Shown here: one piece after another, positions 21,993 to 33,712 of the stretch | How the letters are laid out: the number at the start of each line of letters is the position of its first letter | Numbering within the stretch: position 1 is the stretch's first letter | From: Elymus sibiricus | Taxonomy: Eukaryota; Streptophyta; Magnoliopsida; Poales; Poaceae | DNA length: 64,000 nt | Direction: 5' to 3' | Assembly (NCBI GenBank): GCA_039707655.1 | Contig: CM077674.1 | Coordinates: 243,381,904 to 243,445,903, forward strand | Position numbers and translations under genes: made by a program | The notes under the pieces: model-generated | Seen by the model: the letters and a program-made list of their open reading frames with translations, nothing else | What the model was told of the DNA's origin: nothing | Database searches by the model: none

Positions 21993-22895
21993 TGTCGGAA
22001 GTCGGGCTCCGGGGACCCAAAGGTTCGAACACTGGGGTGAGCTCGTTCTACCGCTTCGTCTCCTACCACGACTAAGCAACGGCGAGGCTACAGCGAGAGC
22101 GCGCTAGCGAGGAACGGACCGTGGACTTAGCGGTTACCCAGGTTCGGGCAACCTTGCGGTGTAAAACCCTACTCCTGCTTGTGGTTGGGATTGCAAGGGG
22201 CAAGAGAGTTCTTGCATACAAGGTGGAGGAGGCAGAACTCAACCGATATCCCTCTCTACAACGGTAGCACTGCCCTTTATACCAGCCTTGGTCCTCTTCC
22301 CCCTCGAAAACTTAGGCGGGAAGGGTTGCCACACTTGGCGGTTTTGAAAGGGGACATGCGCTCAGGCTATCCTGACTAAAGGCGGTCTTCGCCTACCAAA
22401 GCATGATCCATGACGCGCCGGTGGGCTCGGTGATGACCTCCGCCCTGCGCGCCCGCCGTCTTGGTCTTCCTTCGCCGATCGGGCAACCTTTGGGGTCGCT
22501 TTGGGGTGTAGATAGCTGGCCCTGCTCCCTTAACACAAAAAAGGAAACCATCTTCATCCGCGCCTGCTGGCGCGGCCTCTGTCGCCGCTCGTCATCGCGC
22601 GCGTCACCCACGTGATGGGCCCCAGACCACGCGGCTGTGCCGAATGGCTTTCGTCTTGGGCGCCTTCAGGAGGTGGCCTCGGGAGGCCACCTCGGGAGGC
22701 CGCCTCGCGAGGCCGTCGGTGAGTATGCCGAGCTTTGCTCGCCACTTCCTGAGGAGGAGGCCTTAGGAGGCCAAGGCCTCATGAAGAGTCCTGGTGAGGT
22801 GCTCGGTGATGACGGCCTGCTGGGCCCACGCCAGGCGTTGCGCCCTGGGCCAAAGACAGACGGGTCTGGATACCCTGGGTTCCATGGGCCCGACA
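21993..22895 (-). repeat. 5' LTR of Tat element 1
   Basis: 903-bp partner of 11600-12467, with TG...CA ends and next to the primer-binding site. By eye only scattered differences separate the pair, apart from a short repeat expansion near 22680, which suggests a fairly young insertion; a counted divergence is needed for an age. Confidence 0.92.
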
Positions 22896-22900
22896 CATTC
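22896..22900. repeat. Target-site duplication CATTC, right
   Basis: Directly follows the CA end of the LTR and matches 11595-11599. Confidence 0.9.
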
Positions 22901-23843
22901 ATATGCAGCCATCATATTGTTCATATTTCGAGTTGTAATTAAAATAAAATGTGATGCATTATTATGGTGTCACCCTACCTGTGAGGATAAAAAATGAGGC
23001 CAAAAAGAGCCCACCAAAAAATGATGAAAAAATGAGAGAAAAAGAGGGAGGAGCCGCACTACTATCCTTTACCACACTTGTGCTTCAAAGTAGCACCATG
23101 CATTTCATATAAAGAGTCTTCATGATTTTCACTTTCATATGCTAGTGGGATTTTTAAATTATAGAACTTGACTTGCATATTTCGATGACGAGCTTCCTCA
23201 AAATGCTAGAGCTCTTAATGAGCAAGTAAGTTGAATGCACACCCACTTAGCTGCATATAGAGAGCTTTCATACACTTACAGCTCTAGTGAATCCATTGCA
23301 TGGCAGTCCCTACTCCTCGCATTAACATCAATCGTAAGGCCTCTCCATTGCCTAATGATTAAGCCGCGTTGATGTGAGACTTTCTTATACCTTTTGTCTT
23401 CCCTTATAACCCCTATCATCATTCTCTATGCCATCCAAAGTGCTAAGACCATGGCTCACGCTCAATTATTGCGTGAAAACTGAAAAAGCTGAAGCGAGAA
23501 AAGTATGATTAATTGCTTGGTTTGGCGCCGGGGTTGTTCATGACTTGATATCTTTATGCTAGGAAGACTAAGTGTGCCATGCTTATCGTGATTAAGTGGG
23601 TATACATCACGTTCGTTGGCATCTTTATTTTTGAAATGCAATGATTGTTTAGTCACATGTTTATGTATTATTATTATTTTGATGTCAAATTGGTAGAATA
23701 TTGCCTTGAATCACTCATATGCCAAATTCATACCATGATTACATCATTTGATCAAGAACATATTAGGTAGCATTCAACATAAAAAATTCTTTGCTTTATG
23801 ATTTTCCTACTCGAGGTCGAGCAGGAATTAAGCTTGGGGATGC
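22901..23843 (+). mobile_element. Element B internal non-coding region, part 2
   Basis: Continues element B after the Tat insertion (TCGAGTTGTAATTAAAATAA near 22928) and runs to the polypurine tract AAGCTTGGGGATGC directly before the LTR at 23844. No coding sequence. Bases 23370-23843 have their reverse complement in element A (8123-8195 plus 9760-10125). Confidence 0.75.
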
Positions 23844-26067
23844 TGATACGTCTCCAACGTAACTATAATTTTTTGATTGTTAACTGCTATTATGTTATCA
23901 CTTTTATATGCTTTTTATATCATTTTACATTATTTTTCTGGACTAACTTATTAATTTAGTGCCCAGTGCGAGTTCTTGTTTTTTGCTTGTTTTTGGTTTC
24001 ACAGAAAATTCATATCTAGGAAGGTCCAAATATGATGCCAATTTTTGACGATTTTTTTGGACAACGAAGGACCCTAGAAGCTTCGGGAGAGGTCGAGGGG
24101 ACCCACAAGGCAGCTACATAGCCACGTGGCGCAGCCAGTGGGGTGGTCGCGCCACTTGCCCATGTGGTGGCCCTGAGACTTTGTTTGAACTAATTCCTCT
24201 GCCTATAAATCCTATAATTCCCGAAACCCTCAGAAGCGAACCCGAAAGAACTTTATCACCGCCGCAAGACTCTATTCTGAAGCGATCCCATTTGGGCCTT
24301 ATTCCGGTGTTCTGCCGGAGGGGGGGAGCCACCACGGGAGGCCTCTTCATCAACCTTGCTGCCTCCATGATGATTTGTGAGTAGGTCCTTTAGGACCTAT
24401 GGGTCCATAGTAGTAGCTAGATGCCTTCTTCTCTCTCTCTCTCCCTTTGATCTTCAATACAATGATCTCCTTTGAGATCAATCCGATATAATTCTTGTGG
24501 TGTGTTTGTTGGGATCTGATGATTTTTGGATTTGTGATCAGATTGTTCATTAAATATAATTGAATCGTTTGAAGTTTCATTGTTGTATGGTTGAGTAGCT
24601 ATGTATGCTTTCTGAGTTATTTGTCTTCTCTGGCCAAGATAGATGGGTAATTCTTCAGAGGGAGTGGTGCATAGTAGTAGGTTCAACATCACGGTGATCT
24701 ATATCCCAGTGACAGAATGGGGAGAAGGCACATGATGTGTTGTTGCCACTAAGGATAAAATGACGAAGATTGATCTTATTGCTAGGTTTCTTTTTGACTA
24801 CATCATGTCATCTTGCTTATTGCGCGGGATTCCATTCCCCTCGCATCGTACCCCCTCGCGTCACCTCCCCTAGGCGACGCCAGGGGCTCCCAAAACCTAG
24901 CGCCGCTAGCCTCATATCGCGCCTCCTCCTGCCGCCACTACCGCCGGCGAGGGCCGCGGTGGCCGCGGGTCCGGTGCCAAAGGCACCAGGGAGGGCGGTG
25001 GCAGCGGGATCCTCCCTGAGGTGGCAGGGGCACCTCTCATGGGGAGTCCAGGGGAGGCAGCTAGGGCGGTGCCCCTATGCTGTGCGGCGGTGACCGGAGC
25101 TCCATGGTCGGCGGAGCGGCGACCCTGGAGATGGATGGCGGCAGTGGCAAGCGCCCCATCCGGCGGGGTAGGTTGTTCTATTTGGAGATGGGTGGCAGCG
25201 GTGGCCGCGGATCCAGCGTCCCATCTGGATCCGCCGTGGTGTGGCCTTGTGCCGGCTGGCGGCGCGTGGAGGGACCGGTGAGGGGATGGAGGATCTCTGT
25301 CGGTGTACCGGTGGTGACATACATCTTTGTGACGAGGCTCCACGCGGTTCCAGCCAACCACGAGATCAAGATGACGCTGCTTCCGGTGAAAATCGTGCCT
25401 GACTGCGGTATTGGCGGACGATGGCGGCGTCTCTGACGTCGTTTCCTTCTCGAGGCATCGTTGTTGCAGGTCTCGTCAACTCGATCGGGATGTGTGGGCA
25501 CGTGTGGATGGATACGCGCAGGATGGTGGTGTTGTCTGGCGTCGCGGTGACGTCGACGGCAATATGGCCTGACGAGGTTGATACATTGATCACTCCTAAA
25601 GGTGGGACGACGAAATATGACGACAGCTGATCCTAGAGCGTACGCATGCGGTGCGCGCAGAGGGTCTAGCTAGACCCGTTGTTCTCTCGGCCTGCCAGCG
25701 GGCGGCTTGTTGAGGCCACCGGAATAGATGTAGTGTGTTGATATGCGGTCTGGGCACATCATCAACATTGTAGGTGTAGCGACAGTAGTTGTTAGGAAGG
25801 TGGCTTTGGAATTATCCATGTATTTGTTTCGTTGGGTTCTGTGCAATAATATAATAAAATGGTTGTATGCATCGCTTTGATGCAGAAGCTGGGGGTATTT
25901 CTCCTTTTCGAAAAAAGAAAAAAAAAATCTTGCCTATTGCGTTACTTTGTTTCTTGCGAATTTAATACCTTCAGATGCATGCTGGATAGCGGTTTTGGGG
26001 TGGAATAATAGTAGTAGATGCAGTTGGATTATGGAATACTTGTCACGGACGTGATGCCTATACAAGA
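23844..26067 (+). repeat. 3' LTR of Sabrina-like element B, truncated and interrupted
   Basis: Begins TGATACGTCTCCAACG after the polypurine tract. It follows the copy at 8196 through a CCTATAAATCC box (about 24203) and TGATTTGTGAGTAGG to 24823, is interrupted by a LINE derivative, resumes at about 25927 and ends abruptly at about 26067 after GATGCCTATACAAGAT. The last several hundred bases of the LTR are missing. Confidence 0.8.
24825..25926 (+). mobile_element. LINE-derived insertion with poly(A) tail
   Basis: About 1.1 kb inserted in the LTR and flanked by a 14-15-bp duplication, ATCTTGCTTATTGCG (24810-24824) and ATCTTGCCTATTGCG (25927-25941), with one difference. The right end has the plant LINE 3' tail style: AATAAAATGGTTGTATGCAT, a GATGCAGAAGCTGGGGG block and CTTTTCG followed by an A-rich tail. 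The left 600 bp is very G+C-rich, like a LINE 5' untranslated region. No reverse transcriptase is present, so it is an internally deleted, non-autonomous copy moved by another LINE. Confidence 0.75.
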
Positions 26068-26137
26068 TCTGTAAAAAAATATGAAAACAATGTGGCAACA
26101 TTTAAGTTCATGCATTTTTCTTTGTTTTCTTCCCTAC

Positions 26138-26520
26138 CACTACTAGGAAATACCTTATAGGTAGAACCTTAACAGTAGGGTGGGTAAATAGGCCAGCGCT
26201 ACTGCTACTTAGTAGTAGCGCCGGGTTCAAGCCAGCGCTACAGGTAAGACTGTAGCAGTAGCGCGGGCTAACGAACCACAGCTGCTGCTAAATGGTCCCC
26301 ACCTTACCCACCGGGGCAACCCGTAGTAGCGGTGTGTCTTGAAATTCCCTCGCTACTGCTAAATTTATAGCAGTAGCACGGGCCTGCGGCACACCGCTAC
26401 CACTATTGGTGCACTGTGCCAGCAGGTGGGCCCCACTTAGCAGCAGCGTGGGCCGAGGGCCCAGCGCTACTGCTATGGCCTATAGCAGTAGCGCTGGCCC
26501 TAACCCGCGCTGTGCTAGGC
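26138..26520 (+). mobile_element. CACTA transposon terminus with subterminal repeats
   Basis: CACTACTAGGAAATACC at 26138 is a CACTA terminal inverted repeat start, preceded by TAC (26135-26137) as a possible 3-bp target duplication. The next 380 bp hold repeated GCGCTACTGCTA / TAGCAGTAGCGC units in both orientations, the subterminal transposase-binding type of array seen in grass CACTA elements. The reverse-complement end was not found in the window, so the element is truncated or its other end lies outside. Confidence 0.8.
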
Positions 26521-27023
26521 GCAGCTGCCACCTTTTCTTCCCCCCTTTCCCCTCTACCTCCTCTAGCTCCCTCACTTGGTTCTCCCCCATTATTGCCTAT
26601 CTTCTCTCTTCCTTCTCCTACCTCTCTTCTCTCCCCATTAATGCCCCCCTCCACCATCTCCTCCATTAATGGCCTCTTTCTCTCTTCCTCCTCCTTCCAT
26701 GCATATATATAGGACGGGACTATTTAGGAACCCCCCGGTATTAGGAAGCTACAAATCAAAATCGTTGTCGGATCTCGATCCACCAACCACCCAACCTACC
26801 ACCGGTACCTACAGGTAGGAGACGGCGCCCACGAGCGAGCGACAGCGGTAGCCGGAGCGAGGGAGCGGGCGACGGAGGCGGCGGCTTTACGCCCCGGTTA
26901 ACCTGTAGCTTCTCCCCGCCTCGCGCGAGCGAGCGATGGCTGCAACCGGAGCGAGGGAGTGCGCGGTGGAAGCGGTGACCAATTTCGCCCCGTTTAACCT
27001 GTAGCTTCTGTCCGCCTCGTGCT
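26521..27023 (+). other. Pyrimidine-rich stretch, TATA box and a 100-bp tandem duplication
   Basis: 26521-26700 is C/T-rich and ends with CATATATATAGG (about 26700), a good TATA box for the plus-strand gene that follows or for the CACTA element. At about 26825-26915 and 26920-27010 two copies of a block are visible (AGCGAGCGA, CCGGAGCGAGGGAG, then CCCC(G)GTTTAACCTGTAGCTTCT), about 100 bp apart. No CACTA transposase was found. Confidence 0.5.
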
Positions 27024-27278
27024 ATGGAATCAAGCGAGAAGAGTGTCGCAACTGCTGGCCGCTCGTCAAGGATGAAGCCGACGAAATCAACAGATGGATT
27101 TGGTACGATTCCGTTAGCATCCCGAGTATCTCCCATCAAAAACGTCTCAATCATCTGCTCTAAAGCTCCGGGCACCAAGAGGAAGGTGCCTCTGTCGCAA
27201 ATGAACGTAATCAGCGCTTTTCACATGCAATCTGGAGCTGATGGATTACGGCGACCTCCTCTCTCCAATTCAGCCTAG
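27024..27278 (+). other. Possible leader exon of the FAR1-type gene
   Basis: An 84-codon open frame starting ATGGAATCAAGCGAG and ending at TAG 27276, directly followed by a GT donor-like site (CCTAG|GTGC). It may be a 5' leader or first exon, but its frame does not read through into the next exon. No known domain. Confidence 0.3.
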
Positions 27279-27657
27279 GTGCTTTCTTTTGCTTCATCTA
27301 TGAAGATAACTGCTAACTTTCCTGAACATAACTACTGTCTTCTCTGAGCATAACTGCTCAATGATTCGACCAGGCTGGGTGTTAAAACATAACTGCCCAA
27401 AATGATCTTCTATATACTAGTAGTAATTCATGCAGTTCAGTGTTCCCCCTGTTTGCCCGTGCTATCAAAAAAAATTGGGTGCTGAAAATAGTTTTTTGCA
27501 CATGCTCAGTTAGGATTGGGAGTGCCAGCGGTTAACTGTTCCCCTCATTCTGTGGTATCTAACAAAAAGTTGGATGTTAATTTACTATTTGACCATGCTC
27601 AGTTAGCATTGGGTGTGCCGGCAGTTAACTGTATGTTTTTATGTTGTCCACTTACAG

Positions 27658-30600
27658 ATAAACATATCAACTGTGGAAGAAAACCTCGAACAAAGAAATG
27701 CTGGTAACATGGACGGTGATGAGATTACCTGCTGGACTGTTCAGATCGACACCCCGAGTTCCCCAGAAAAAAATGAACAAGTGTATGTCTTGAAGCCAGA
27801 GGTACGACAAACTACAAGATATCCACCACCGTCAACAACAGGTGATGAGAGCAGTATACCGCATCATGAACCTATGGTGCGCGCTGCTAGGCATAAACGA
27901 CGACACCATACAAGCATGCTGGAACCAGTCATAGAGATGAGTGAGGTAAAGCAAAAACGCTTGGACATAAAACTAGTGCACTTATCCCATTGTGCATATT
28001 TGTTATTTTTGGTGTGCACAAAAGTCAGTTTAACTCTCCCATGCCGTTATAGTTTACCCCTATTTTCCAGTTTGACAGTTGGCTAGCTACTTGAATCCAG
28101 AATAACTGTCGGTTAATTAACTAGTATTTTAATGAGAACAAAAAAATGTTTCTTAACGCAGGTAGAAAATGGAGCTGCTGATGACACGCATGCTGATGGC
28201 ACGGACAATGACTACATTGAAAGCTAGACTAAAATTGTTGATCAACAAACCTACGACCAAGACTACGAGCCTGTCTATGTTCTCGAACCAAAAACACGAG
28301 AACTTGCGCAATATACACCACACGTGCAAGCAGAACACTCGATGGCGCGTGGTGTTCCGCCAACGAAAGATGAAGACAATGCCAATACCAAAACTGGGCA
28401 TCCACAATTCTCTTTCAGTAAATCAACTTCGGCAACAAAGGTTCTGCTCAAATCAGTCTCCTCACAGAACCCGTTATGGAGCAAACATCCCATGAGAAAC
28501 GCAGCAACAGACAGACCTCATCACGACTACTACCGCCGCGAGATCCACTACTCCATGTGCCTATCGTCACACCACCATGTCCAATACAGCATGGACACTT
28601 GCAAACACTAGCAGAGCTCCGATGATACACGCACGTGAGTTTACACGATCACACATCTTTATTTTCCCCTGTTTTTTTTCTTTTTACAAAAGCTGCTGAT
28701 GTGAAAGCAAAAATATCAGTTATGGTTTTTATTTTCATTTTTTTCAGAAACCAGACATACCTGCTCGACTAATTCCAGTGCTAGGACAGGAATTCAATTC
28801 ATATGATGATGCATTCAATTTTTTTAATGACTATGCCAAACATGCTGGGTTCGGGATAAGGAAAGGACAGAGAGATAAGAAGAGACGCTACTTATATTGC
28901 ATACACTCTGGCAAATACATATCCTCTGTTCACGATGCAGATCGTCAGTGCGACAAAGTAACTAAGAGAACTGGTTGCAAGACAATGATGCGCTTGAAAG
29001 AAAGAGACGACGGGACTTGTGTTGTCAAAGACATTGTCATTGAGCACAACCACAGGCTCCTCATCAGCCCATCCGCGCTCGTCTTCCTGCATTCACACAA
29101 GACGATATATCCGACAGTGAAAGAATACATAAAAGACATGCATAAGACCAATGTTAAGCATGTGAATATCATGGGTCTCCTTTCTTGGTTATCTGGTGGG
29201 CGCGATAAATTGCCATTTACAGACAAGGACGTGCTTAACATGTAAGTATCACTTATGTTGTATTATGTTTGTTCCTTGCAGTTATCCATACAATCATGAT
29301 GCAGTTATCTCAGGGGAAGTAAGCAAAAAAGTTCAATCATTTTCGCAGGAAAGCAGAATTTGCGAGGACTGATTTGCAAGATGATGTGGAGAAATTGTTT
29401 GCATTCTTTGAGGAGATGAAGATTGAGAATGAGAATTTCTTCTTTGATATAGATGTTGGAACTGATGAGAATGGTAAGAAAATTATCAGAAATATATTCT
29501 GGTCCAATGCTAGCTGCCAGGCTGCATACGCAGATTTCGGTGACTGCGTCACGTTTGACACCACATACAAAACGAACAAGTATCACATGCCTTTGGGGGT
29601 TTTCATCGGTGTGAATAATCATCTTCAATCTACAATTTTTGGAGTTGCCTTGGTGGGGAATGAGAATAGCGACTCATTCGAATGGATTTTTAATGCTTTT
29701 AAACGGTGTATGAGAAAAGACCCGACGTGCATACTAACAGGTATTGCCTTCAGCGCCTCCAGCCCCTAACACTTTCTCCTTTATTTTGCCTACTACTTTT
29801 TTAATAACAAAAACAGCCCAAGAAATGACATAAACATTGTTTTGCAGATCAATGCCCTGCCATGAAAGCAGCTATACCTAAGGTCTTCCTCAGAACTCAT
29901 CACCGCCTCTGCAGATGGCACATTATGAAAAAAAATAAAAGATCATCTATCAAAATTATACTCAAAACATGACACATTTAAGGAAGACCTCGCAGCAGTC
30001 CTTAACCATCCACTGATGCCAGCAGAGTTTGAAGCAGCATGGCACGCCCTCATGGACAAATACAACTTACAGAATGACAGCATCCTGATGGGCCTATGGG
30101 AAGAGAGACAAACATGGATATCTGCATACTGGAAGGAAATATTCTGCGCCAGAATGACGTCAACACAGAGAAACGAAAGCATGAATCATGTCCTGAAAAA
30201 AGGTTTCGTGAAAGAAACACAAGTGCTTCACATATTTGCCAGACAGGTCAATGAATGCATACAGAAGAGGCACCAGCTTGAGGTTGCCAAGACAATAGCT
30301 TCAACGGTAAGAGCAACTCCTACATTGTAAGTACATGCATATTAGAGAATATAAAAAAATTAAAGGCAACTATCGAAACCCTACTTTCTTAAAAACCTTG
30401 CAGTAGTTATCTTTCACTAGCTCCTGCAGTTGTACTTAAAAATAATATAGGGCCTTCGGACAGTTAATTCATAACTCTACCGTTTATATGTTGCAAATTG
30501 TATCGCTAACTTGTTTCTGCATATGCATTTGAAAAAATGGTAGTACATAGGAGAACAAAAAAGGGTCACCTAACGACACTACTTGTTCCATGTTACAGGG

Positions 30601-32034
30601 AGTCAGGAACCCTCTGACTAGGTACCTTTTTGAGAAACAGCTGATGGACGTGTACACACGCACTGTCTACAACTTATTCCGCGAAAGACTCTTTGAAAGC
30701 GGCGCCTTCCGAATCAAACAGTCTACTGAGCATCCAACAAAGTACTACGTACACCACTACAACCAGGAGAAAGAATTCGCATGGTCAAGGCATGAATTCC
30801 AGGTGGTTGCTGATGAAACAAATGGCGAATACGAATGCAAGTGCAAACTCTTTGATCACATAGGTAACGAAAAGACCTACTCATGATGCACAACTTCTGT
30901 CTTGGCAATAAAAAAATGATCAACTCACAAAAAAAATGCTGTCAATTCTGTCAGGACTATTCTGCCATCACATAATTGCGCTGCTGGAACACCTCCAAGC
31001 AGCTAGAATACCAGATCGGTATATACTGCAACGATACACAAGGGACGCAAACAGTGACTTGGCATTCAACCGCAGAGACTACAGGAGTACAACTGCAGAT
31101 GGTACACTAATTCAATACCGTCGCACAATGCTGCTGAACGAGTCACTGAAGACTGTGTAGAAGGGGGTAAAGACGGATGCAGCTTACAACAGGCTGATGA
31201 CATGCCTGAAACAGGTGCAACCAGAGCTGGATGCTCTGAACAGTGATGACATGGAGTCAACAGGCAGCAAACAAGCATCTGTAGTTGAAAATGAAGTTGC
31301 CCCTGATATGGGTGAACAAAATGATCCAGTGATTGAGAAGTTAAATATGGATGATGATCGCGACAAAATACACCCACCCCCAGTGTGCAAAACAAAAGGT
31401 AGAAACAAACTGAGTGCAGCCATGAAACAACAACAAGAGCCAATTGAAATCAGTGTGAGAAGCAGTTCAAAACCTGCTAGGCCAGAGCCAGTTATTGGAA
31501 AAGATGGCATGCCACTAGGGAGCAGAATTTGCAACAACTGCAATACAATTAGTGGGAACAACAAAAGAACTTGCGTGAAAAGGCAGCTGGAGCAAAAGCT
31601 ACTGCAAGCACATGAGAAAACATATGGGCATGTGGACAATTCCTGGGTGGCCGCAACTATCAAGAAACTGCTATCAAAAGCAAGTATGAAGGAGGAAGCT
31701 ATCAGCGAAAAAAATGAGTGACGACGGTAATGAAACAAGTGATAGTGACGAAGACACTGAGCCTTCACCAAAGAGGATGCGCAGCAACAAAGATGTTGTG
31801 CAAGGCAAGATCTTCAAGAAAAGATGCAAAAAATGCAACAAGGTCGAAGGGCACAACACTCGTACGTGCGACGTAGTCAAAATAGGCAATGAGATTCTAG
31901 AAATGATAGAGAAGATGGTTCACCAGGAAGAGGACAGGGCAAGTAAGCAAAAGCACATTACAAGGTCTCGGAAGCTTGCGGGGGCAAAAGGAGGTCAGGA
32001 GCCAACCAGACGGAGCAGCAGTCTCAGAAACTGA
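27658..32034 (+). pseudogene. FAR1/FRS-type MULE transposase gene
   Basis: Seven exons with GT-AG introns in consistent phase: 27658-27945, 28162-28634, 28748-29241, 29349-29740, 29848-30306, 30599-30863 and 30955-32034. Exon 3 encodes the FAR1 DNA-binding domain (EFNSYDDAFNFFNDYAKHAG, C..C pairs, then EHNH). Exons 4-5 hold the MULE transposase core with catalytic Asp (GAC 29557-29559, in CVTFDTTYK), a second Asp split by the intron (29740/29848, in LTDQCPAMK), the CRWH motif and the Glu (30175-30177, in NESMNHV). Exons 6-7 form the SWIM zinc finger (CKCK...CHH). The C-terminus has two zinc-knuckle-like motifs with RTC ends. Defects: in-frame TAG at 28225 and 31158, a further frame break near 28610, and one extra A in A-runs at 29928-29935 and 31708-31714. 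Otherwise well preserved. Confidence 0.85.
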
Positions 32035-33441
32035 AAAAGAAAAAATAGATACACATGTGATACAAAGAAAAGTGCACTTGTAAGAAAGATTTTTTAAAAA
32101 GGGTCTAGTTAGCATGAGTGTGTAGCTAACTGCAGTCGCTCGAGCAGTTACCATATGGGAAAAGTACTACTTAGTTTCCTTATCCTTTTGCTTCAGTGCA
32201 ATATGTAAAATTATGTTGCTTCTGCTTTCAGTACTAATTTAGTTTGCTTATGATTCTGGTTTGCTCCTCCTTCAGTTTCCTATGCAAAAATATACCATCG
32301 CCAAAACAACAAGTTTCATATGTTAATTATGCAGTTATCTTAGACTATGATATACGAGTATAAAAGATATCACTCAGCGATAAAAAAAAAGTGCTTTGAG
32401 GTGTAGTTAACTTGCTCCACGGCGGGCAGTTAGCATCCTGATACATTAACAGTTAACATACCTATGCTCGTGCTTTGTTACCTCAAATACATGTGGTTTT
32501 CTATGCAGTTAGCATGCTGTAACTACAGCCGTTAGCTTCCCCCTAGGTAGCAGTTAACTTGATGCATGCGTGCACCTTATCTCAATAAAAGAATGGTTAC
32601 TTTGACAACTCAAATTTTTTTTTGGGGGGGGGGCTCTCCTCCCCTACAACACGACTTCCTCCCGACTAGCAGTTAACTTGCTAAAAACATTTGTAAGAAG
32701 GGAAAAAATGTGCTCTGAGGTGCAGTTAACTTCCTCCATGACGGGAAGTTACCATCTTGAGCATTGCAGTTAACTTCACTATGTGAGTGCTTTTTTATCT
32801 CCTGCACAATTACAGTTAGCTTGATATGCGCTTGCAAGATACCTCCCTACCAAAACAAAACACGTTGCCTCAATTGCCAAAACAAAAGAAACATGAAATA
32901 GCACGTGCGTCGTTGTCTTTGCAATTAGCATGCTGTACTGACGACCGTTAGCTTCCTCCCAACTAGCAGTTAACTTGCTGAAAAACACTTAGCAGGAGGA
33001 AAAAATGTGCTTGGGGGTGCAGTTAGCTTGCCCCCACGGCGGGCAGATTACCATCCTGATACATTAACAATTAACATCCCTATGTGCGTGCTTTGTTGGC
33101 TCCATGGTTGTCTATGCAGTTAGCGTGCTGTAACTACAGCCGTTAGCTTCCTCCTCAATAGCAGTTAACTTGATGCATGCGTGCATATTAGCTTAATGAA
33201 AAAATAAATTATGTAAACTGCCCATCAGAGCAAGACTTGCACGGGCATAATAATGCAGTTAGCATGCTTCCAGAAAATGAAAAGTTTGTTGTACAGGTGG
33301 AAATTCAAAAAAAGAAACGCCCTATATTAATAGATGGGTAGTTCTTCAAAAGTCATTCATCCATTAAAGGTTAACAAACTGCTACAAATACAAAAAAACA
33401 GTAGATAAAACTGAGAAAACATTCCTAAACACATCGACATA
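32035..33441. repeat. Intergenic spacer with about 300-bp degenerate repeats
   Basis: Between the two convergent genes, blocks recur in order: GTGCTTTGAGGTGTAGTTAA, a CACGGCGGGCAGTTA block, CTGATACATTAACAGTTAAC, GCAGTTAGCATGCTG followed by TAACTACAGCCGTTAGCTTC, and AGCAGTTAACTTGATGCATG. Copies start at about 32390, 32705 and 33000, with a shorter part near 32925. CAGTTA(A/G)C occurs many times. The spacer ends at the TGA of the protease gene (33442-33444). A G8-9 run lies near 32624. Confidence 0.75.
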
Positions 33442-33712
33442 TTCATCTGCTTGCACCGCTGTCCTGCAGTCCCACTTCTAACAACTTAGCAATGTCAGAC
33501 ATCTCCCCCGGCCACTAGTCGCACCGAACCTCGTTATTAGGGTGAAAAAGAACATAAAAAAGGCACTCGGCCTTCCAGTAGGCAGACTGTGGCTGCATAT
33601 AAACAAAATTGTTGTGTCAATTAGCATTTTACTATAACTGATAACAAGGATGGAAATCAAGCAAAGATGAAAACAGTTAATTAAAAAAAGAAATGATCCA
33701 GCAAAAATTACA

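Larger units (their letters stand above)
11600..22895 (-). mobile_element. Complete Tat-lineage Ty3/gypsy element 1
   Basis: An 11,296-bp LTR retrotransposon with two LTRs (11600-12467 and 21993-22895), TG...CA ends and a CATTC target duplication. On the minus strand the order is 5' LTR, primer-binding site, gag, protease, reverse transcriptase, RNase H, integrase, and then an untranslated stretch with tandem repeats. A plus-strand (antisense) ORF follows before the 3' LTR. This order, the LIDGGA protease motif and the antisense extra ORF mark the Tat lineage (Retand/Grande/RIRE2 type). The element inserted into element B. Its coding regions carry several nonsense codons and frameshifts, so it cannot move by itself. 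Confidence 0.9.

Noticed and set aside
26138..26520. CRISPR-like or microRNA-like array of GCTACTGCTA units
   Set aside because: Spacing is irregular and units occur in both orientations next to a CACTA terminus; this is the known subterminal repeat pattern, and CRISPR arrays are not expected in a plant genome.
31197..31721. Separate gene downstream of the FAR1-type transposase
   Set aside because: The frame continues the last transposase exon across a single TAG (31158-31160), and the zinc-knuckle motifs suit the transposase C-terminus.
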